Shown: in pieces, positions 54,779-64,000 of the stretch
How positions within the stretch are numbered: the stretch's first letter is position 1
Layout of the letters: the number at the start of each line of letters is the position of its first letter
NCBI GenBank assembly: GCA_907165065.1
Contig: OU015541.1
Location: 14,696,501 to 14,760,500 of the forward strand
From: Caprimulgus europaeus
Lineage: Eukaryota > Chordata > Aves > Caprimulgiformes > Caprimulgidae
Direction of reading: 5' to 3'
Length of the DNA stretch: 64,000 bases
Position numbers and translations under genes: made by a program
The notes under the pieces: model-generated
What the model saw: the letters and a program-made list of their open reading frames with translations, nothing else
Database searches by the model: none
What the model was told of the DNA's origin: nothing

Positions 54779-57300
54779 TTCAAACCAGCCTTGCTAGAAG
54801 ATCCCGTCCACCTCCAGGTTGCAGCATCCCACCATGGTCTTGGCACTGATGGGCGCCCTTCTCCCTGTGGGCTGCAAGCACTGAGCCCATCCTCTAGCAG
54901 GAATGGAAGATATTGGAAGAGATCTGGCTGTGGCTGTGCCAGGTGATCATTCAAAGTCCTGCTACTCTCCAGTCCACCAACAAGCAAAGAGAATCTGTCT
55001 TGTCTGTCTCTAGGGCCGCAGCAAGTGCTGATGAGGTCCATGTTGGTATTTGTCTCTCTTGCTGAGACCTGTAACTGGCCCCACGGGCTGGTGCTGACCT
55101 GTCAGTGTTATTCATCACACAATCACACCCATGGACCGTTTTGGATGAGGGTTGTGAGATGCTGCACAGAGCTGAGTCTGGATTAACAGCTCCGCCAAAG
55201 CCAACTGTGAAACCCCAGCCTTTGTTCCTCCCGTTGGGATGCAGAATGGATTTCAGTTTAAAATAACATCAACCCATTTATTATTGCCTTTGTAAAGAGG
55301 CCCCTGGAGAAGACTGTGGGTCAGCACCTGCCTCAGTTGTGGCAATATAATTTTCAGCTGAGATCTTCTTCACTTGCATCAGCGTGAGTTACTCACCAGT
55401 TAATAGAAGATCTTTTTTTCATGTAACAAAGCCAAGACAGATACAACATCTCCTTCCTGTTCTAGTGCCCCACCAAACTCCCCAACCATGTCTCTCTAAC
55501 CCCTCTTGGAAAGGCCACCTTAGGATCATGTTAAATGCAGGTGCACACAGATGTTTATATTGAGCTGAAGTTCACTTCTAGCCTTACTCCCTGGTGCTTT
55601 TGTGACATTAATTCTTTCCCTTGGATGTTCTGGGGACCTGCTCTGCTCACAAGGGTGAGTTCAGACAGGCAATGTTGGTGAGGAGGTGTTTACCCAAACC
55701 CACACTGAGTATCTACCTGGCTGGAACCACCAGACTGCCTGTGCAGAATGATGTACCCAAGGCCACCATCACCAAGGACACCTCCAGCTCTACTTGGGCG
55801 TTTTGCTTTCTGGTCCTCCCATCAGAATACACAAGAGAGAAAAGGAGAGACCCAAAGTGACCCAGACTTTTCTGAAACTTTCTCAAAAGTTGCCAGAAGG
55901 GCTGATGGTCGCTTCCTGGTTCCTCCAATCTGGTTCATCCATGAGGATCCTTTTCCTGCTGGTGGAGATATTGAGAGAAAGTGGACTGCAGGAGGCAGCA
56001 CTCTGGTGGTGGAGTCATTATAGCAGGTGGAAATCTGGAGTATCCTCTTGAAATCAAAGCAGCAGGGACTCTGCAGCCATTGAGGATCAAGCCCCTTAAT
56101 AAGTATTCCTATCACTATCTCAGAGCCATTCCAGCCATGGTACCTCCTCATTTCTTTGCAGCAAACCTTACAGTGGACCCAAAGAGGGGTGATATTTGCA
56201 TAATCTTCATTGTTTTTTTATCACCCTCTCATGATTTTTGAAAGCTTGGGTATCTGAAGTGCTTAGCTCTGTGTTGAGTGTTGAGCTCATTAAATTTCAG
56301 AACCCTGCTTTCCTAGGCTCCATTAATTAGGCACTTGATTGAAAGTCTAAATCGGAAGGCTTGGGTATTGACTAAGCTTTGCTAACCTGAGGTGATCTGT
56401 TTAGTGTAGTTAAAGCTTGCCCAGCCAATCTTTTTTTTTCCTAACATCCTTCACCCTGCTATTAAGCAGGCACCGCAGATTGCTGGAAAACCCTCGTGTT
56501 TCTCCTGCATTGGCTGGAGAGAGGCTCTGAGATTTATTTGGGCTCTTGAGCTCTGTTGTCACTTGAGTTTTCTGCTGCAGTTGTTGTTTAATAAAGACTG
56601 CCTGGCTGTTTAGCAGGCAGCAGTTAATGACCAGCACGAGGTTTTTTGTCTTGAATGCTCGAGTAGCCTGTTGGGTTTTGGGGGGGTTTTGTTTGGATTT
56701 TGTTTTGGGTTTGTTTTTTTTTTTCAATACTGTAGAGTATTTCATGTATTTGTGTAACGAACCAGGAGATGTCTCACACTGTCAGGTGCCAACATGCTTT
56801 TCATATCTGCAGTTTAGACTTCTGTATTTTTATCTGCCTGACATGGAGGTGTTTAGAGCCAGTCTCCCCATGGACACACAGCTTTCAAGGTGGGAGTCAG
56901 GTACCTGATGGCATGATGTACCTGACCCTCTGGATTACACACTGGTGCTCTTCTGTCCAAGCAGTTACAGGGTGTGTAGCAAGGACACTGAACAGCCAAA
57001 AGCGACCAGCCTGGATCGCTGGCATGTCCTGCTGCTCCACCCTGCATTGATTTAGCATCAACCACAGTAAGAAACCAGATGAGCCAGGAGAGCAGAAGGA
57101 GGGGAGCGAAGGACAGGAGGTTTGAAAGGTCCGTGCTCTGTGCTGAGCCTGTGCTGCCAGGCTGTGAGAAGGAGCTGGAGGAATACTCCCAAAATGAGCT
57201 TTCCTGGCCACATGGCTTGGACTGGAGAGAAACAGAAGCTGGATTAGAAGTGGATGGTGCAGAGCTCCCAGGAGAGAGCAAGGCTGGGTGATGGGAGTGA
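54779..57300. other. Unique DNA, possible conserved non-coding island, no gene seen
   Basis: No repeat family was recognised. The part 56185-56420 is AT-rich with homeodomain-type sites (CATTAATTAGGCACTTGA). A G/T tract lies at 56671-56724. Minus-strand frames at 56853-57331 (144-158 codons) overlap one another and have no recognisable domain. Confidence 0.5.
56671..56724 (+). repeat. G/T-rich low-complexity tract
   Basis: GGG, TTTT, GGGGGGG, then T runs broken by G, ending in 12 T. It is similar to the tracts at 11322 and 37618. Confidence 0.8.
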
Positions 57301-57740
57301 GTGTTGGAACAGGTCCAGATGAGAGCCACAAAGATGATCCAAGGGCTGGAGTACCTCTCTTATGAAGAGTGGTTGAAGGAACTGGCCTTGTTTAGCTTGG
57401 AGAAGAGAAGGTGCTGGGGAGACCTCACTGCAGCCTTCCAGTACCTGAAGGGAGCCTAATTAGAAACAGGAGGGAGAGTGACTTTTGACATGGGCAGAGA
57501 GTGACAGGACAAGAGGAGATGGTTTTAAACTAAGAGAGGGGAGATTTAGGTTAGGTATTAGGAGGGAATTTTTCACCAAGAGGGTGGTGAGGCACTGGCC
57601 CAGGTTGGCCAGAGAAGCTGTGGCTGCTCCTCCCTGGAAGTGTTGAAGGCCAGGTTGGATGAGGCTTTGAGCAACCTGGTCTAGTGGAAGATTGGAACTG
57701 GCTGATTCCCTTCCAACCCAAACCTTTCTGTGATTCTATG
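57301..57740 (+). mobile_element. CR1 LINE 3' end fragment
   Basis: Starts near the blocks for [20 protein letters not shown] and [18 protein letters not shown], where it is already frame-broken. It continues through GACAGGACAAGAGGAGATGG and the GCCAGAGAAGCTGTGGCTGC block, and ends CTTTCTGTGATTCTATGG. The GGTGTCCCTGCTGATGGCAG piece typical of this subtype is deleted near 57690. Confidence 0.93.
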
Positions 57741-60700
57741 GGAGACCTCCAAGGCGATGAATCTCAGTGAGATGTTTGCAGATGGGTCACTCTGGGTTTG
57801 TGTGTGCCTCCTCATTTCCATCAGCCATGTGCTAGCAGCACATTGAGACATCACCCAGCTTTGGTATCAGTGTCCAACTCATTAAGCAGGTGCCATTTCA
57901 GGGGTGACTGTAACCACTAACTCACTAACTCAAGTTTCTGCTGCCTAGTGCTGCTCAAGTCCAGGTGTGATCTCCCTGCAAGTTGCCAGGTCAGGTTGTA
58001 CTACTTGCTTTGCTGGGGACCACTTGCTGCTGAGCCCATCTCATGCTCAAGTTTTGAAAAGAACAACTTTCTGGGTTTTGCTGTTCGAGACTCTCCTTCT
58101 CTATCTCCTAATTCCTTTCTCTATATTGTCTCCTGCAAATAAATTTTTCCAGCTGCACCAGTATGTGCTCTAAGTTGTACATCTCCTATCTCCCACCCCT
58201 CCACACACAGCCTTCTTCCTTCCCACTCTTCTCCTCTCCCCCCAACCCACACCTGCTTGCTCCAATTAATTGGCCCACACTGGCCGTCCTTCGCTTGCCC
58301 ATTTTGTCCTGACAAAGGTGGCAATCAAGGTAGACTGTAATTTAATTGAATTTTCTTCTGAAGCTTTAAGTAGGATAATCCTAAAGCTTAGTCTTGCCTC
58401 TGAGTCACAGCTAATGGTCTTGGGTGCATGTGGAAGGGTTTTTGTAATTTATTGGTTTTTTTAGTTTCTTGGTCTAATCAGCATCTCTCAGTCTTTGCTC
58501 CTGATCAGTAGGTTTGCTACTACACAGCTGCCTCTCTGAGCAGCCCTGTGCACGTGTGTGCATGGGCAGAAAGACACAAAAATGGATTTGGAGGTGAAAA
58601 ATATTCCTACTCGGTGGAAATGGAGCATTTCTATTTTCAGAAGTAGCAGGCATTTTCTCTTCTCTACCTAACTCCAGATTTTAAAACAGGTTAAAAGGGA
58701 CAGTGATGCAAATGCATTACAAACTACAGGTCTGTGGGGAACTGTGTCCAAAGGAAAAATAAAAGCGAAGAATGGAGCAGTCTCTGATGTGAGTTTGCTC
58801 TTCTTGTTGACCTTTGTACAAATCTTTTTAGGATCTGAGGACCTGATGTCCCTGTGAAGGGGTGGCAGTGACATGTAGTCATAAATGGTTAATGAATTAG
58901 CAGTGGAAATGCAAGACCAAGCTGCGTGAGCTCCATTCATAGGTGGGAAATAGCTGCCTAGGGTTGCTTGTGAGGCCAGTGGCTGGATGAGGACCTGAAT
59001 GCAGATCCTCACCTTCTCCTCTGACTGTCCCCAGGAGCCTACTCTGCTGCCAGGCTGATGGTCCTGCCCTGGGAGCAGTGAGGCAGGAGCCCCCCATGCT
59101 GCTGCATCGCAGGGTCTCATACTGATCCAACGCTTGGAAAGGGATGGGCTGGTGGAGGTGAAATGATGCTGCAAGTGACTTGGGATGAATGAAGAACTAG
59201 GAGCCGGATGGATTCACAGCAACAGAATTTGGTGAGATGTGGAAGCACTGATGGGCAGAGCTTGGGTTCCCAGGTAGTGCTGACCACTCACAGCAATGGT
59301 TCAAAGTGGGCAGCAGTGTAACCCTCCTCCAAACCACCTGCTCCTAACAAAACCTATGGAAGTGCTGGTGGGAACATGGAGGAGGAAGTTGCCATCTTGT
59401 GGAAGCTGAAGTGCTGGTAGTTTCCAGCACAGCTGAGAGCCCCGAGGGCTGGATGCGACATGTCCTTGCCCCATCGCCCCACCAACAAAGAAGGAGCCAT
59501 CAGCGGCATGACATAACACACCCACCGCCTTTGCTTCAGGCATGCCTTGTCCTCTACTGGTTTGGGATGTTTTCGAGTACTAATCTCCATAGCTTGATCT
59601 TTGAGAGATTTCCTTTTCTTTTGCCAGGGGGTTTGTGAGGGTCTCAACAAAGGCCAGTACTCAGGGCTGGGTTTGCTGGCTTTGCACCACGTTTGCAGCC
59701 ATGCTAACATCTGGGGATTGCCAGGTCACTTCCATAGCTAAATCATTACTGGTCTGTGGGTGGAGGGAAAGATAAAGACTTGTGTTGGTCACTACAAGCA
59801 TGTAGCTGGGAAGGAGGTCAGGTCTAACCAAGGTTGTAGGGTGTTGATTCATATGGGGAGGGTTGGAGGGGAGAGAACTGGGGAGTTGCTGGTAGGTTGA
59901 GATAATTCCCCTTATCCTGCCTGCTGGGCAAATTCAACACCTCCAAAGTGCAGAAAGCCCATCTCTGCACATGCAGCATCTTTCCCCTGTGCTCTGCATA
60001 GCTTCAGGTGAGGCTCCCAAGAGATCTGGAGATTATTCTGCTCAGCAGGATGCACTGGGTGAGCTGCAGGGGTTGCTCCTGAGAGACAGCAGCTCAGTGA
60101 TCAGCTGTCTACAGGCACATGCTGGTCCTTTGGAGCATCCAAAAATCAGTGGGAAAGCCATGGTCACACAATCTTGTCCCTTCTTTGAGGAAGCATAATC
60201 CTTCAGGTTTTTTCATCTTTGATTGAAAAAAATTAGACAAGGTTGGTTCCTCTTTAGACTTCATGTCAACGTGGCATGGTGGGCAGAGGGGGAGGGACAT
60301 GGTGGGCAATGCAAATCTCCTTCCTTACTTAAGACTTGCAGCTCCTTGGAATATAAATTATAAACTGAGGGGGGTATTAAATAAAAGCTACAGTTCTCCC
60401 TCCCTCCTTCTCCATCAGAAGAATTTAATCAAAACCCCTCTGTATTCTGCACGGAGCCCCTGGCTTTATACTTGATATCAGGGAGCTGGTCCAGCAAAAC
60501 CCTGAAGTTGGAGGGATGTCCTGTTGCATGTAATTAGGCTGCCAGTGTGCACGGATTGAAGCAAATAATTAAGTGACTTCCTAGGTCAGCACCAGGGTAC
60601 TGAGCACCGTGCAAGCTGCCCCTTCTTCGTGTTGAGAAGCACAGTATTCCACATGGATCGTGTTAGACCTCTGCTCTGCATGCCTGGCAGCTGGTTATCG

Positions 60701-60773
60701 TTTCTTCCCTGGTGAACACTGATTTGAGATCCTTAATCCACCAAAAAAATCTGAATATGTAGAGAAGTCACAT
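57741..60773. other. Unique DNA, no gene seen
   Basis: A 3-kb block with no recognised repeat. AT-rich parts at 58300-58400 and 60520-60600 contain TAAT cores (ATTTAATTGAA; ATGTAATTAGG). A minus-strand frame of 168 codons (58668-59174) has no similarity that I recognise. Confidence 0.45.
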
Positions 60774-61085
60774 GGAATCATAGAATCACAGAATGGTTTG
60801 GGTTGGAAGGGACCTTAAAGCTCATCCAGTTCCAACCCCTCTGCCAGCAGCAGGGACACCTTCCACTAGACCAGGTTGCTCAAAGCCTCAGCCAACCTGG
60901 CCGAGAACACTTCCAGGGAGGAGCAGCCACAGCTTCTCTGGCCAACCTGGGACAGTGTCTCACCACCCTCACAGTGAAGAATTTCTTCCTAATACGTAAT
61001 CTAAACCTCCCCTCTTTCAGCTTAAAGCCATTTCCCCTTGTCCTGTCATTAACTGCCCTTATGAAAAGTCCCTCCCCAATGGATT
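60774..61085 (-). mobile_element. CR1 LINE fragment
   Basis: Begins with three reversed octamers (GGAATCATAGAATCACAGAA), then the full reversed 3' UTR. On the minus strand it reads [20 protein letters not shown] and [17 protein letters not shown]. It is truncated near 61085. Confidence 0.95.
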
Positions 61086-61254
61086 GACTCTGCTTCATGG
61101 TTAGCCACCAAAATCACCACTTCCAGTGGAGATGCTCTGCTGCTGGGATGTGCAAGAGGCATATGAGTTATGATTTCCTTACTGCAGATGTGCTTGCTCA
61201 TGGAGAAGGAGAATTCATTGAAAAGTTAGTGAGCATACTGAGAGGACATGAGGG

Positions 61255-61817
61255 AGGGGATCGTCCCGCTCTGCTCTGCACTGGAGTGGCCTCACCTCCA
61301 GCACTGGGGGCAGTTTGGGCACCACAGGATGAAAAGGATCTAAAGCTGCTGGAGAGTGTCCAGAGGAGGGACACAACATTGGGGAAGGGTTTAGAGGGGA
61401 AGCTGTACAAGGAGAGGCTGAAGTCACGTGATTGTTCAGCCTGGAGAAGAGGAGACTGAGAGGAGATCTCCTGGCGGTCTGGAACTTCCTCCCAAGGGGA
61501 AGAGGAGGGGCAGGCGCTGAGCTCTTCTCTCTGGCCACCAATGCCAGGAGGAGAGGACATGGCAGGAAGATGTGGCAGGGGAGGGTGAGGTTGGCTGTGA
61601 GGAAAAGGTTCTTGAGGCAGAGGGTGGTGGAGCACTGGCACAGGCTCCCCAGGGAGGTGCTCATGGCCCCAAGCCTGACAAGATTCCAGCAGCATTTGAC
61701 CAAGGCCCTCAGGGACATGGTGTGAATGTTGGGACTGTCCTGTGCAGGGACAGGAGTTGGACTCAATGATCCTTGTGGATCCCTTCCAACTCACAACTTT
61801 CTGTGATTCTATGAAAT
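61255..61817 (+). mobile_element. CR1 LINE fragment, divergent GC-rich subtype
   Basis: The plus strand reads [60 protein letters not shown] and VVEHWHRLPREVLMAPSLTR. These are recognisably the same ORF2 blocks but unlike the other copies in wording (RARRRGHGR instead of DRTRGNG). The 3' end has GGAGTTGGACTCAATGATCC and CTTTCTGTGATTCTATG. It is a separate CR1 subfamily, possibly of the CR1-Y/F kind (uncertain). It faces the copy at 60774 tail-out, 170 bases away. Confidence 0.93.
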
Positions 61818-62361
61818 GTTGTTTTGCTCAACCAGCTCCTTTCTCAGCTCCTGCTTTTAAGTTTCAAAATAGGATCTCAGAGATCCCAGTTTGGCTCCAT
61901 CCATGGTCCCCAGCACTGCATATCAATGGGAGGTGTCGTTTGAGTCCAGCTCAGGTCAGAAGGACCTAGCAGGAGATGTCATGTTTCTCTTAAGTGATTT
62001 TGGAGCTGGCTGATGACTTTCTGATGAGATTTTTGGGGACTGAGGGCTGTCTCACAACAGACATCCAACAGCAGCTTCGAGTTCCCATTGAAACCCAATG
62101 AGATGGATGTAGACATGGATCCAGTCACTGTGGCCACCTTCTCTGATCATCCTTGCTGTGAATACTTGGCTTACACAGGTATATCTGGGACTAAAACATG
62201 GGCATGTTCTCAATGCTTTGGGTCCAGTGCAGTACTGTATTGTGCTGGGAAAGGCACATTTTGTGACCTGTGTTGGTAAGAACTTTCTGCAGATATTCCA
62301 GCAACGATCCCATACCTTCAGTCTCGGAGGAGGAGCTCTTTTTACCCACGCTATATTAGGC

Positions 62362-62397
62362 ATCTCTGTCTACATAACATAACATGTAGACAGAGAT
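62362..62397. repeat. Perfect inverted repeat, 14-bp arms, 8-base loop
   Basis: The arm ATCTCTGTCTACAT (62362-62375) pairs perfectly with ATGTAGACAGAGAT (62384-62397) around AACATAAC. It is immediately followed, 25 bases later, by a longer perfect hairpin. Confidence 0.97.
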
Positions 62398-62422
62398 ATT
62401 TAAACAAAAAAACATCAAAATC

Positions 62423-62484
62423 AACAATTCCCACCCAGTTCTGAAACTATCCAGGTACAGTTTCAGAACTGGGTGGGAATTGTT
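62423..62484. repeat. Perfect inverted repeat, 26-bp arms, 10-base loop
   Basis: The arm 62423-62448 begins AACAATTCCCACCC and its exact reverse complement occupies 62459-62484, around the spacer ATCCAGGTAC. All 26 positions pair. A stem this perfect is unlikely to persist unless it is recent or selected. It may be a template-switch product, a small foldback element, a hairpin RNA precursor or an assembly artefact. No mature RNA can be proposed from the sequence alone. Confidence 0.97.
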
Positions 62485-63641
62485 CATTGTACAGGACATT
62501 TATGTCTTTTCCTTTGTCAGTAATAGCACCAAAATATGTAGCCAGAAAGAGAAAGGTTCTCCCCAGAGCTTTTGGCTGGAGCTTCAGCATCTTCTCGGAA
62601 GAAGTGAAATGGCAGCTAAGCAAACACTGGCAGAGACAGGCAACATACGGAGCAGCTGGGAGCTGCACAACAGAAGCCTCTTTGCACTCCCAATAAATTG
62701 GTCCCGTAGGAATTTTGCTTTGAAATTCTAATTGACCCAAGGAAGAAAATTATTTCATGGACTTTGAACTCATTAAGAAACTCCATCATTCATCTACAGT
62801 TTATTCCTGACACTTAATCAAAGAAATTTAATAGTCTTTCTAAGGTACGTAATTTGACAGTGCTGGGAGTGTATCTGCTCCAAAGTATCTGGTGCTGGTA
62901 GGAGTAGAAGGTGTTTGCTGTGTCTGTCACAGCTGCTAAGCACCTCTCAAGAATTTCAGAAGTTTCCACAATTAGGAACAATCGTTTTGGGATCTTCTTT
63001 TAATCACAGATTTTTATGAATTTGTGTAAGTCCCATCTCTTTTGGAATTTGGTATCTTTAAATCCTTCTTTTCTATAAATTCAGAAAAGCAGTGTAGCAG
63101 TGAACTCTAGATTAAGAAACATTTAGAGGAGATTTTTTTTTTAAATCAAACTTTGAGTGACAGTTTTAAATCAATCTTTGAGTTGCATTAAATTATGGGA
63201 TGTTCATAGCACAGCAGGATTTGGCTTCATCCAGCAAACCCTCTCATATGGCCCTTGTTTAGGAAAGCATCTCCATTCAGTAAATCATTTTCTTATGTAG
63301 CCAACTTAAAGGGAGTGATTAATTTCTCTTAATGCTGCAGTTTCATTGACTTCAAGTCATGAAACCATAGTGTCCTGCTCCATCTGAGCATCCCTAGGCA
63401 CTGGCAGAGCCAACATAGGTGTCGTGGACTTGCTGGATGTGTCAATCCCATGCCCAAAAGTGGAGTGTAGCCATGTGTTGGGTCCTGGGAGCATCCCACC
63501 AGGGAAGGGTGGGAGCCTGGAGCCAGACACTGGATTTCCTGTGTGCATCCCAGTTTTGCTCTACTAAATCTTGGTGCTGGTGAGGCTCTGCCTGCTGTTT
63601 GTGGCAGCAAGGAACAGGGTTGTTTCTCCATGTGTGAGAGG

Positions 63642-63940
63642 AATCCCAGACTTCTTGGGTTGGATGAGACCTTAAAGCTTATCCAGTCCCAACCCCCCTG
63701 CCATCAGCAGGGACACCTTCCACTAGACCAGGCTGCTCAAAGCCTCATCCAGCCTGGCCGAGAACACTTCCAGGGAGGAGCAGCCTCAGCTTCTCTGGCC
63801 AACCTGGGCCAGGGTCTCACCAGCCTCACAGTGAAGAATTTCTTCCTAATATCTAATCTAGACCTCCCCTCTTTCAGCTTAAAGCCATCACTCCTTGCCC
63901 TTGTCCAAAGTCCCTTCCCAGCCTTCCTGGAGCCCTTTCA
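63642..63940 (-). mobile_element. CR1 LINE fragment
   Basis: A reversed 3' end with GAATCCCAGACTTCTTGGG, CCATCAGCAGGGACACC and CACAGTGAAGAATTTCTTCC. It extends upstream to CCTTCCTGGAGCCCTTTCA. A short deletion removes the DRTRGNG coding block around 63893 (CATCACTCCTTGCCCTTGTC). It is the same subtype as 60774 and 48874. Confidence 0.94.
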
Positions 63941-64000
63941 AGCTCATGTTCCTTCTGGCTGCACTTCAGCATCACTACTGCGTCCACATTTCTGGATGTA

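Larger units (their letters stand above)
61818..63641. other. Unique DNA with two perfect inverted repeats, no gene seen
   Basis: No interspersed repeat was recognised. The hairpins at 62362-62397 and 62423-62484 are listed separately. The part 62740-63340 is AT-rich and looks single-copy. Confidence 0.5.

Noticed and set aside
61198..61794. 198-codon and 183-codon minus-strand frames
   Set aside because: Both are antisense to the CR1 at 61255-61817, whose plus-strand translation carries the real ORF2 blocks.
1..64000. CRISPR arrays, bacterial operons, riboswitches, prophage
   Set aside because: Nothing bacterial is present. The short direct repeats are microsatellites or CR1 copies, and the sequence is vertebrate nuclear DNA.

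Overview
This is bird nuclear DNA, probably from a neoavian species (inference). The evidence is about 22 CR1 LINE fragments carrying the usual avian 3' ends (octamer tails such as ATTCTGTG and the DRTRGNG ... [17 protein letters not shown]-terminal ORF2 signature), plus several long terminal repeats (LTRs) of avian endogenous retroviruses. By my hand-drawn boundaries, CR1 covers about 7 kb (11%) and LTRs about 4.8 kb (7.5%). The species and chromosome cannot be named from the sequence.

I find no cellular protein-coding gene, exon, tRNA, rRNA or recognisable small RNA. All the longer open frames with recognisable sequence are CR1 ORF2 or the antisense of CR1. The window reads as intergenic DNA or the inside of a large intron.

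Layout. 1-7 kb: a CR1 with an open 198-codon frame, then a minus-strand ERVL-like LTR interrupted by a second, different LTR, more CR1, and a short candidate processed retrocopy at about 5.36-5.6 kb. 7-15 kb: two older plus-strand copies of the ERVL-like LTR (7284-7891, 14168-14794) and CR1 remnants. 15-38 kb: mostly unique DNA with scattered CR1, including two pairs of very similar direct-repeat CR1 copies, an ancient LINE reverse-transcriptase fragment at 28.9 kb, and a CpG-rich stretch at 31.7-32.05 kb that may be another LTR. 38-49 kb: two younger ERVL-like solo LTRs (38448-39101, 48186-48825), the second with a perfect 5-bp target-site duplication. 49-64 kb: CR1 fragments, an ancient L3-like CR1 relative at 53.3 kb, a 972-bp minus-strand solo LTR of another family (53802-54773) with a perfect 5-bp duplication, and, at 62.36-62.48 kb, two perfect inverted repeats side by side.

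There is no operon-like or pathway-like organisation. The most unusual local structure is the pair of perfect hairpins near 62.4 kb. The candidate retrocopy near 5.4 kb, the LTR-in-LTR insertion near 1.4-2.7 kb and several AT-rich, TAAT-motif-bearing unique islands (possible conserved enhancers) come next. I did not find a convincing new biological system.
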